Assembly: GCA_018398765.1 (NCBI GenBank)
Contig: JAHBMJ010005958.1
Coordinates: 1 to 39,532 of the forward strand
DNA length: 39,532 nt
Direction: 5' to 3'
Source: Chromera velia
Lineage: Eukaryota > Sar > Chromeraceae
Part shown: one piece after another, positions 24,801-33,574 of the stretch
Numbering within the stretch: position 1 is the first letter of the stretch
Layout: each line of letters begins with the position of its first letter
Program-made: the position numbers and the translations under genes
The notes under the pieces: generated by a model
The model's input: only the letters and a program-made list of their open reading frames with translations
Databases searched by the model: none
Told to the model about the DNA's origin: nothing

Positions 24801-27800
24801 AGCGGGCTCGGTTTGTTTGTGTTGTCCCACTACGCACAGTTTTTTTCTGGCCTGTCCTCCCCACGCACCCCCTCCACTTTCAGGGAGTCCGACCTAAAAA
24901 GTCTCCTTCCAGCAGAGAGCCACAGTTCCGGTTTCTCTCTCAAGTCATGAATTTTTGTTGCCACGCTCACTGCGAGATCTTGAGGCTCTCCCTTCTCAGT
25001 GAAGCTCCAGCCCAATTCTGCATGCACGTAGAAATCAAATCAGCTCACACGCAGTAGAGAAAGAGGGATCGAAACGATATTATACAAAAGGATACTGAGA
25101 ACAACACAGAAAGAAAAGAAATGCCGTCCATCAATTAAGGACTGACTGTGTGCAGTCACAAAGAGCAGACAAAAACAGAAAGCAAGATTTCAAGAACCTG
25201 AAACTTGCAAACACGATGTGAAAAAACGCAGTAAAAGAAGAGACGCCGTTTTTTCATTCTTCTGGTTACATTGTGGGAGGGAGACGGCAGCCTTGCAGCG
25301 GACAACTTCGTTTCTTTCCACCCCATCAAAAGACCAAAAGACCAAAGAACGAACAAAGAGAAACCGACCAGAAAGCCTCTGGCACTCGTCGTAGACGTAC
25401 AGAGGGATTTTCTGTTTCCTGCACGCATCCGTGACAGACAGAGAGACAGAAAAACTATTTGCGATCATATCAACGACGCAGACGGCATACAAACAAAAAG
25501 AAGACAGGAATCGCGCAGCTCGAGCATGACTCGTTCTTCAAATCATTCTAGCGATCATCCTCCCTCCCTTATGAAGACTCAGGCTTTGCGTTCTTTGCCT
25601 CAAATGTCGATTGAGGCTTGTGAAAGCAGAGGAAGGTAGACAGCGAAGTTTCACGTCACGAGAGACGGGTGCGAGTGTCAAATCCGCATGAGAGGAGAGA
25701 GGAGAGAGGAGAAGAAAAGGCAGGAGAGGTTTGCATGGTCAACGCCCCCCCTGCTTAGTTCCCTCACTCACTCACTCACCCACTCACTCACTCACTTAAC
25801 TAACTCACTCACTTGAGCATATTCACGTACGCGAAGACCGTCTCTACCACCGCCTCGACCTCCTGAAGTCCCAGAGGAGTCAAACTCACCGACAACGAGA
25901 ATACCTGCAAGGCGGCTATCCATTTCATTCTTTTGAACAACCCAGGGGGAAGGGTTCATCGAGGGCGTTGGTTTCTTTCCGGATTGGTCAGTTGTGATGT
26001 GCCATCGTTTCTCTCTCTCTCTTCACCCCCAGGCACAAATATTGGTTGAAAAAATGCTACCTTCTCTGTTTTCTTTCCATTCATGCAGCTGTTCGAGGCT
26101 TAAGGACGCATCACACCACCAGGGTCTCCTCACGGACGTTTCTCATTTCTGTCTGTCTCTCAGAGAGTCTGCCTGACTGCCTGACTTGGAAGTCTTTGGC
26201 GTCGTCCTCCTCTCCTGCCACGATCGCAGTCGCCAATCCGTTCTTCTTCAGATAGGACAACAGGGAACCCTCGCCCTCATGACCCAAAAGGTGGCCGATG
26301 TAGTCCCATCCCTTCAAAAGCTCCAACCGACGTTGTAGCAAAGGGTCCGCACCGCACTCAAACGCCCAGTTCAGCGTCACCTGAAAGAAAAAGAAAAAGG
26401 ACACGAAGCCAGAAGGTGAAGAGGGAGGCATCAAATGAGAGGGATAGCGACTAAGGGCGCAATGAAAAACAGCAAAAAAAAAAAAGGAAATCCCGTTTTT
26501 GCACCCCCGTGATATCATCTTCCTCATTTTACTTCCCCTGCCGGCCTGGTTCCCAACTGCCCCCGTCCCTCTAGATTTTCGACTGACTTGACGTGCGTCC
26601 TTGACAGGTAGAATGTCGACTCTCATGGGTCGTGTGTCTGGATCAAACACGTTCACCTTCCCTGCCCACTTCTCCTCTGGGAAGGGGACCTGGCTGTCCT
26701 CCGATGCAGAGCGAATCTGGTTAAAGGACCTCTCGACTAGCGTCTGCATCTCGTCAAGGGACGAGGGAGACGACAGACACAATGCCATGTGATCACTCAC
26801 GTAGTACTGCTGGTGGAAATCCAGAAGGGCGTCTCGGGGGTTCAAGCCCTTCTTCTTCGGCTCATCTCGCAACGTCTGGAGATTTCCTGTTCCAAACCTG
26901 AAAAGACAAACAGACCAACATCCCGATGCAGACCTGAACATTCGCAAAGTCTAGCTGCGTGCCAGAGATTTGCTTTGACCACCCGACAGGGAGGGAGTTG
27001 TCTGTCAACGCAGTAAGTAGCCAGGCGGGAAGGAAATTGTGGTGACAAAAATGAAATCAAAAGATCATGCATGCATCGACGCGCTCCAATAGCAGGAGAG
27101 TCACAAAAACAGAAAGGAATCCACTTGGCAGGAAAATGAGGAAGCAGCAAAGAACAAAATTCTTCGAGTCTGAAGGCAGAGAGAGGGCAAGAAAGCACAT
27201 GCAGAAGACTACTGATCACTGTTCACCACACGTACACGAAACAAGTCGACTTGAGTGTTTTGATGACAAAAAAACAAATCAAGAACACAAATTAAGTTTT
27301 CTTCCTTCGTTCCTGCCCGGCTCACTTCTTGAGAGGGTGATCCGGGTTGACTCTCAATTTTTGAATTTCCTGAAGCCGCCATCCATCAGACTGCAAATTC
27401 TTCGCGTGCTCGGAATCGATCGCGTTCACCTGAGTGAGAGAGGCCAAATAGAGACAGCCAAACAAACACAAAGGCTCAGTGCTTAGAAAGGTTCCATTCT
27501 TCTCTTCTCTGGCTACCGAGGGTCTGTCTGTACGCACACGCACGAACGCAAAATGATGGATTCCATAGGAAAGACTCTTTCCTTCCTTCCAGGTACCAAT
27601 CCTGCATGCCCACTGACTGAATTTTCCATGCTGGACGCACCAACCGCAGGACAGTGAGTGAGGTCCATGCAGAGAGGATGCGAACTCATCCGCCCTCATT
27701 CAGCATGCACCAGAATGTTTGCACACTCTACAAAAGGAGAGAAACGGAATCAGAACACACAGATTCGCTGTCCCCGTTATGCATCCAAAGCCGCAATTCA

Positions 27801-28665
27801 TATCTTCCTTCACTGACTAACCTCTCTGCCGACTGCCGAAGGAGTGAAAAGAGGGGCGACAAAGAATTGAGAGAACCTGTCAGTCGCCTCTGCAAACGCG
27901 GTCTGCACGAAGAAAAAGAAAAGCATGGGGGCCTCTCATGGGCATACACACAAAGAGAGAAACACACAAATGCGCACAGAGGGAGAGGGAAAGGGAGGGA
28001 GTGGAGGAGACGGGGTTGAAGTGATCGAAGGACACAAGACAAGACAAGACAAGACAAGACAAAAAAACCCAGATTTATCCATGTCGCACGGACAAGCGAG
28101 CGAGAGGATGAAAGGGCTGCGGCGCTATGCGAGCTCTCCATGAAAGCTTCGGATACGGTGTCGCTGGAGAAGGACTTTTCCAGGAGAAACATACCGGAGA
28201 GACGTCAAAGAAGTAGCACGTCTGTTCTTTGTCTGTGAATGCGTTCGAAGACCCTCCGTTCTTCGCAAGGAAGCCCTCGAAGGATGACTCGTCAGGGTAC
28301 TTTTTTGTGCTGCAAAGGTGAAAGGAGGGGAGGAACACCGCACGTAAAGGAATGGTCCGAGATGTATCTTGACCATGCAGACAGCTGGCAGAAACCAAAT
28401 AACTGAAGCAGCAATGAGAGTCAAATTTTGACGGAGGAGAGGACCGCAAAAGAAGAGATGGTGTGGAGACGGACCAAACAAAACAAAATTCTCCAGCAGG
28501 TATGCATGGAATTAAGCAGCGATGAGTGAAGAGATTCATTCAACATGGCGCGTTGCTTCTGGCGGCCTTCCACTCCCACAAACAAATTGTGGATCTGCTT
28601 CTTGCATGCCGTCTCCCTTCCTTCTGCCTCAGCAGATCCCCGGCAACACTCACCCCTGCAATCCG

Positions 28666-28696
<31 letters not shown>

Positions 28697-29774
28697 AATG
28701 CCTAACACACACACTCTCTTACTATGGCAACACTCACCCCTGCAATCCGCACACACACAGAGAAAAAGGGTGGGGGAAGGGAGCACGATAGCTTTAAACC
28801 AACGGAGGCATGCGCTTCAACGGATGCAAAGAAGGCCACAGAAACAGAGTCATCTATACAGAGAGAGTCTGGGCGGCGACGGGACACACATACGTACGCG
28901 TCGCGAGCCAGCCAGGGAGAGATACGTAGGTGCGTGCAGCTAGAGAGAGAAACGGGCCTGCCTCGAATGAGAAATGGGGATACCGACAGAGACAGGAATA
29001 CAAAAAGTGCTCATATGTGAGGGTTTTCTACAGCACTATCCACTAAAAGATGTCACCGAGGAAAAAAGGAATAGAAGCTTCGAGACGTCACGTGTAAACA
29101 AACTGATCTCGCAGGCCTTATTCCCCTGTCGCGTGCACGCAAGCTCCCAAAGCCCATGACAAGAAAAACTCGCCCTGCAGAAGTCAGACTTAAGCTGCCT
29201 GCCAGACCGACACACCGACCAGGAAGAGCATGTGCTCGCAGAAGTGTGCGAGTCCCGGGAGGTCCTCAGGGTCCGAGAAGTACCCGACGCGCACTGCGAG
29301 TGCCCCTGCGGCCCTGTCCGCCGAGGGATCGGAGACCAGAAGCGCTTGGAGGCCGTTGGGGAGCGTCACGGCTCTGTACTGTCTCAAGTCTCTTGGGAAG
29401 GTCTGAATCTCCCCTGCATGCATGAGCACGGTACATGCATTTATTAAATACAAGCAGGGAAGGTCCGGTACATGCACTTATTTTCATACAGAATGTGTAT
29501 GAAAATGAAAGCAGGGAAGGTCTGGATCTCCCCTGCGTGCATGGGGACGGTACGCACACACAGAGGGAGAGAGGACTTTAAAGAAGGATACAAGGAAGAC
29601 AGAGCTTCTGTCGCATTCGAAGTAAGGCTCATGAACGAAAGGAAAATCCTTCGAGATTCTAGGCAGGACTAAGAAGAAGAGGAGGGCAAGGAAAGAGACA
29701 GATGGAATGATCAGAAGGAGAAACTATCAAACGGATTGACATTCTTCTCGCAACCGTCGGCGGAGGGCTTTGAC

Positions 29775-29812
<38 letters not shown>

Positions 29813-29818
29813 CTTTCT

Positions 29819-29859
<41 letters not shown>

Positions 29860-29878
29860 CTGTGTGTGTGTTCTCTCT

Positions 29879-29934
<56 letters not shown>

Positions 29935-30887
29935 CGTGTGTGTGTTTGTGCTTGTCCGTCTGTTCGTCCGGAGTTCTTACCTTCAAAGACCTTGCTGCTT
30001 TTTGAACTTTCGTCCAGGTCCTTCTCCCCTGTCTCCGCTGCCACAGACGGCGCTGCCACAGACGGGGGGGGTCTCCTGAAGCCCCCCATCAGGCCCAGAG
30101 GAAGAATCCTCAGGAGGGAGGCGCCTGCCGATTTGGAAATTTGCCGTCTCCTGCTGTCCTTGTCACCCTCTCTCGGGTCTGTTTCGTCGGCAGAGGAGGG
30201 GGGCAGACGTGTCCCTGCATGACCAGAAGAGAGATGGGAGGGGGGGGGGGGGCATAAAGGCCCATCGAAAGGAACAGACCACACGTGCGTTTTGCAGATC
30301 GAAAGAAGCAGACCGCACGATGGAAGGAAGGAGTGCAGGAAGAAGGAACAGAGTCAGGGAGGAAGATGAGAAGCAGAGAGGGGTGCGTGCAGGGAGGAGA
30401 TTCAGCGGACGGCGACGCTGGAAGGAAGACACTCGGAGATGGCATGCCATGACGTGATTTGGAGTGCGATAAACGAACGACAACACCAACAGAATACAGC
30501 CACCATCTGAGGTCTGTTCGATCCTTCTGCGTCGATGCTCAGTACGTCTAAACTTCAGACGAGCTCTCCTCTTTCTTTTCCTTGCCGACCTGAATTCTCC
30601 CTCTCTTCTTCCGTCTCGTCCTCCCTTCTGAAGAGAAAGTGCCGTCTCCGTCTCCACTCCTTCCCCCAAGAGATCGGCGTCCTCATCGCGCCATCACCAG
30701 GGACACTGGTAAGGTCGGCAGGAAGATCAGATTTGGAGACGGCAGAGAGAGGCGTCCACACACCCCTTGGAAGCAATGCACCCAGGCGGCTCTGTTTCCT
30801 CAAACGAAGAAGGGGGGACATGGAAGCAAAGCACCGTGCAAGCATGACCAAGTGCAAAGAGCACAAGATTGCAAATGGGCCCTGCAT
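18898..30887 (-). CDS. M16 (insulysin-like) zinc metalloprotease, 20 exons
   Basis: Exons on the minus strand: 30887-30590, 30214-29981, 29413-29212, 28309-28195, 27902-27822, 27429-27326, 26897-26588, 26380-26186, 25904-25813, 25418-25369, 25017-24894, 24600-24489, 23940-23401, 22713-22400, 22014-21642, 21103-20962, 20509-20381, 20038-19983, 19732-19667 and 19350-18898. All phases match, giving about 1,329 residues (human IDE has ~1,019). The inverted zinc motif HFCEH is at 234-238 (His234, His238 zinc ligands, Glu237 catalytic) and VNAIDSEHAKN supplies Glu317 as third ligand. Further M16 landmarks are SSFEGFLAKNGGSSNAFTD, KFGTGNLQTL, GHEGEGSLLSYLKKNG and, in the second half, YDELRTKQQLGYIV (~1071-1084). 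The family cleaves peptides inside a closed two-half chamber. The first ~180 residues are non-family: a hydrophobic, Arg-containing leader (FAILCSLHLVMLARCF) suggests organelle or secretory targeting, followed by a charged linker. A ~110-residue low-complexity tail follows the M16 core. The weakest points are exons 1-2 and the exon 3/4 junction, where the donor at 29211 keeps frame but adds two residues compared with IDE. Confidence 0.87.
20859..20922. repeat. Compound (CA)n(GA)n microsatellite in protease intron
   Basis: A CA run passes into a GA run in the intron between the exons at 21103-20962 and 20509-20381. On the gene's sense strand it is a TC/TG-rich tract. Confidence 0.85.
21525..21545. 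other. Assembly gap (21 N)
   Basis: Twenty-one undetermined bases are flanked on both sides by poly-G. The gap lies in the protease intron between exons 15 and 16 (21641-21104), so it does not interrupt coding sequence. The true length of the G tract is unknown. Confidence 0.95.
22366..22399 (-). repeat. GTGA/GTCA tetranucleotide run at a splice donor
   Basis: On the sense (minus) strand exon 14 ends ...GCAAA and the intron opens directly with GTGAGTCA followed by repeated GTGA and GTCA units, so the 5' splice site is the first unit of a microsatellite. Confidence 0.75.
23901..24182 (-). repeat. 115-bp tandem array reiterating an exon start
   Basis: Units start at 23901, 24016 and 24131 (exact 115-bp period), about 2.45 copies with very few differences. 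The gene-proximal copy contains the first 40 bases of protease exon 13 (SMMMIVASKDFAS) and its acceptor CTCTGCAG. The two upstream copies repeat the acceptor and those bases, then run into an AT-rich spacer beginning GTTTATTTTCATACAG on the sense strand. The duplicated exon piece up to that GT is 39 bases, exactly 13 codons, so copies could in principle be spliced in frame as extra mini-exons or used as decoy acceptors. Confidence 0.88.
25762..25812 (-). repeat. GTGA-repeat run at a splice donor
   Basis: The intron after protease exon 9 opens AA|GTGAGTGAG and continues with GTGA, GTTA and GGTGA units for about 50 bases. It offers many alternative GT donors directly behind the exon, as at 22366-22399. 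Confidence 0.75.
28034..28062. repeat. (ACAAG)n pentanucleotide repeat
   Basis: Five to six perfect ACAAG units end in poly-A. They lie in the protease intron between exons 4 and 5. Confidence 0.9.
28642..28760. repeat. 84-bp-spaced duplication with CA tracts
   Basis: The words GGCAACACTCACCCCTGCAA and TCCGCACACACAC occur from 28642 and again from 28726, each running into a CA tract. This is an intronic duplication between protease exons 3 and 4. Confidence 0.85.
29395..29559 (-). repeat. Second reiterated exon start (protease exon 3)
   Basis: GGGAAGGTC on the plus strand starts at 29395, 29457 and 29514. The first belongs to coding exon 3, whose sense start is GGGAGATTCAGACCTTCCC. The third repeats that exon start with one change, together with its GCAG acceptor. 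The middle copy keeps only the end. AT-rich spacers ending AGCA separate the copies, and the second spacer holds an 11-bp perfect hairpin (29480-29490 with 29496-29506). Confidence 0.8.
29780..29940. repeat. Compound CTTT / CT / GT microsatellite
   Basis: Runs of CTTT, then CT, then TG, then CT and TG again extend for about 160 bases in the protease intron between exons 2 and 3. Frames through it give artefactual poly-(SL), poly-(CV) or poly-(RE) peptides. Confidence 0.9.
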
Positions 30888-31268
30888 TTCTTCTTTCTTG
30901 ATCGTATGGCAGGCTCTGACAGTGCTTCCTTACTTCTTTCAAGATGATCTCAGGATGGCCTCTATGATCAGTAATGAGCAGGTTTCCGAGTGTTCCCTCC
31001 AACAGTCACCCACAAGCGTCTGTACTGCAGCACTATGGCACTCTATGGAGCTGTGCCAGGTTTTTGATTGTTAGAGTCTGAGTGCTGCTCTGCCGTTCCA
31101 CAGAAGACATTCACAACAGGCAGACCGAGCTATTCACACAGATGGTCCCATGCAAGAAAAATCCCCAGCCGACTCCACCAAAAGCAGCAAGTGTCCGATC
31201 TCTGTGAGTTATGCCATACAATGACTGGGCGAGTGGTGCATTGTCCAGTTGAGCCAGGGGATGATCCG
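30888..31268. other. Upstream region of the protease gene
   Basis: This region is 5' of the protease start codon and presumably carries its promoter. An in-frame stop at 30932-30930 supports the chosen ATG at 30887. No TATA element, RNA gene or convincing coding sequence is seen. Confidence 0.4.
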
Positions 31269-31458
31269 TGGCCCGGAAAGCGAAACTGAGAGGGCACTTA
31301 ACAAAAAATACACCCCCCAAACCACACGGATGGCTGCGTCCGACGTTTACAGGAAGATCTGACGCACGCCAAGCTCGGCCCCGGAAAGACAATTCAGCTG
31401 AAGGCACTTTCCAAATTTAAAGCAGGGGCAACAAGAATAAATTTCGCTTTCCGGGCCA
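31269..31458. mobile_element. 190-bp segment with perfect 17-bp terminal inverted repeats
   Basis: TGGCCCGGAAAGCGAAA at 31269-31285 is exactly inverted at 31442-31458. A partial third copy, CCCCGGAAAGACAA, lies near 31380. No clear target-site duplication flanks it and there is no coding capacity. It may be a degraded foldback/MITE-type element. Confidence 0.5.
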
Positions 31459-31621
31459 TTCGTACGGAGTGCGCCAGATGAGTCCGTGACAGATGTTAGA
31501 TCATGCAGATCTGCTCGCGTCTGACCTTGCATGGCCCTCTGTACAAGAGCCGCATAGGAGCCGCAGCTCAGCCGCTCGCTCCACTCGCAACTCCTATATA
31601 GGTGCATGGCGCCTTGGGTGG

Positions 31622-31700
31622 CACCCTAGGGTGGCGGCGTGCATAACACCCTAGGGTGGCAGGACCTAGCTAGGCTAGGGTGGCGCCCTAGGTCGGAGGT
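31622..31700. repeat. CACCCTAGGGTGGC repeat cluster
   Basis: CACCCTAGGGTGGC occurs at 31622-31635 and 31647-31660, followed by related CTAGGGTGGCGCCCTAGG. Each unit is largely self-complementary around CCCTAGGG, so the cluster can form several alternative hairpins. It lies just downstream of a TATATA at 31596. Confidence 0.75.
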
Positions 31701-31872
31701 ACTTTTCCGAACCATATCCGCGGCGGGGGGCCAGGCGGGATTAGAGGGAGAAAAAGGGCTGTGCCACGGCATGAAAAGTTCTGGGAATCCCCTAGAATCC
31801 CCCCCCCTCCAGGGGCCCCGCGCGCGTACATGCAGGTGGGCAAGCGCCAGCGTTTGTAAGATGTTCATAAAA

Positions 31873-32394
31873 CTAGTTCTCAGGGTATCCAATTAGGTTT
31901 TAACCTAACCTAACGTAACCTTGAAGTCAAAAAAACTTAGGTTAGGTTATTAACCTAGGTTACTAACCTAAATTGTAATGATACGATTCTTACAGGTATG
32001 AAATATGATGATGATGAGTGACATCATAGTTTTATGTATATTTTTACAGCATTATATTAAGTTAGAATATGTAAAACAGTTTTTAAATTAAAGATAAATG
32101 TTTTAAAGTGTGTTTCTTTTATGTTGTTTTTGGCTGAAACATGATATTTAAAAGCTTGATTCAATATAACATTCAAAAAGTTGATTTTTACTAGTGTGAA
32201 AGTCAGTTTTTGAATAAAAAACATCATTTTTACAGGTATAAACTTAATTTTTTAGTCTCTGCTGTCCCTAATCCTCTAAGTAGGTTTCTAACCCAAACCT
32301 AACCTAAAACCTGAACTAACTTTAACCTAAGCCTCCTAACCTAACCTAACCTAACTTATTCGAACCCAACCTAATTGGATACCCTGCTAGTCCT
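31873..32394. mobile_element. 506-bp hAT-like MITE with 19-bp TIRs and 8-bp TSD
   Basis: The element proper is 31881-32386. The left end CAGGGTATCCAATTAGGTT is exactly inverted at the right end. The flanks CTAGTTCT (31873-31880) and CTAGTCCT (32387-32394) form an 8-bp target-site duplication with one mismatch. An 8-bp TSD and CAGGG-type termini are typical of the hAT superfamily. There is no transposase, so it is non-autonomous. Subterminal regions are arrays of AACCTAAC/TTAGGTT words, and the interior is AT-rich. The near-perfect ends suggest a fairly recent insertion. Confidence 0.8.
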
Positions 32395-32450
32395 TATGAC
32401 CTATAACCCTTCGGCGTTTATGTGCAAACATGTATCATGAATCAGAATGC

Positions 32451-32690
32451 CGCGGAGCAAACCTCCCTGAAGCTAAGTGCCACTTTAAAAAATATAATCA
32501 AGATGATCTCTATCTGCGGCATCGTTTTTTAAGAGACCGTCTACAACTGTGGCGTAAACGTTTAAGACACCGTCCGAATATGCGGCTTTAGCTTTCAAGA
32601 CACTGTGAATGATCCGTACTTTCAAGCTTATATCCAAAAATGCGGTTTGAACTTTTAAGTGGTACTTAGGTTCAGGGAGGTCGCGGAGCA
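32451..32690. mobile_element. 222-bp MITE-like element with 9-bp TSD and internal ~33-bp repeats
   Basis: CGCGGAGCA at 32451-32459 and 32682-32690 flanks an element (32460-32681) whose ends, ACCTCCCTGAAGCTAAGTGC and the inverted GTACTTAGGTTCAGGGAGGT, pair imperfectly. Inside are three to four ~33-bp units of the form GCGGC...TTTAAGACACCGT. A 9-bp TSD fits Mutator-like elements, but the superfamily cannot be fixed by eye. The 87-codon frame across it is made by the repeats and is not taken as a gene. Confidence 0.68.
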
Positions 32691-33574
32691 GTATTCGTTT
32701 TCTACATTTTTTTTTCGTTGTCTCCCTATAAGTTCCATTCAGTTCCATAGAAATGGTGCTTAGTAGTGCTCAGTGTTGTTGATCATTTTTATTTACGTCA
32801 CAGTCACGAATAGAGAGAAGTAGAGAGAAGACCGACAGGGACGTACTTATGGACGTACTCTGCTTGTATCCATATGGTTATCATAGGGTTGCATGCTACG
32901 CAAATTTTTCTTCTTCCAGCTCTGCTTCATTTAGCAGACGTACTGAATTAAGGTTAAAATCTAAAGCGAAGGGTCCGCCTATAGCTATACCGAGTCTTAC
33001 AACTTTTGAAGCCTTTAAAATAAGTTCCAATGCTGAATGACGCCTAGGTTGAGTAAACTTAAACAAATTTAATTCTAGCTCTGGCGACAGATAGACATAG
33101 CGGGAAGGCCCTAGGGCGGAACATATCAATCAATCAAAAAAAAAAAATCAATCAATTCTGCATAACATGCCGGATTTAGACATATTACCAGGGATTATAG
33201 CTAGAGCTTAAGTGGTAGTTCATCGAACCCCACTTTTAACCTAAACACATTAGTAAAACCACTGCATAAACATTGCTACTATTTTTATTTGCTAAGTCTA
33301 ATACTATGTAGATTCATTATTAAATTAAAGTGATGCAATATACAATCATATATTATAATTGCATCCATTCAATACTTGGTTTGATATGCATTAATTACTT
33401 GTAGAAAGCCCAAGGCCACAAATGCATGAGACGATGGGTTTGTATGGCACAGCAGCGACATCACGCCTCCCGCCAGGTCTTTCATGAACAACTTTTCTCT
33501 ATTGTTAGGTGCCCCTCTCCCTTAATTATGTTTCAAGTGCAATAAAATTGAAAGCCAACGTGGTATTTGAATTA
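32691..33574. other. AT-rich intergenic remainder downstream of the formin gene
   Basis: This is AT-rich DNA with a TCAATCAATC/poly-A patch at 33125-33157. A 77-codon minus-strand frame (32896-33129) matches no family I recognise. The part nearest 33574 is presumably the formin 3' UTR. Composition resembles transposon-derived sequence; no element ends were found. Confidence 0.4.

Noticed and set aside
28621-28760. Possible CRISPR-like direct repeats
   Set aside because: There are only two copies with CA-tract spacers, inside a eukaryotic intron; this is a simple duplication.
32485-32748. 87-codon minus-strand frame
   Set aside because: It coincides with the internal ~33-bp repeats of the 222-bp element; the peptide periodicity follows the DNA repeat.
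32896-33129. 77-codon minus-strand frame in AT-rich DNA
   Set aside because: No recognised domain, no splice partners, and AT-rich context; possibly a transposon fragment but not supportable as a gene.
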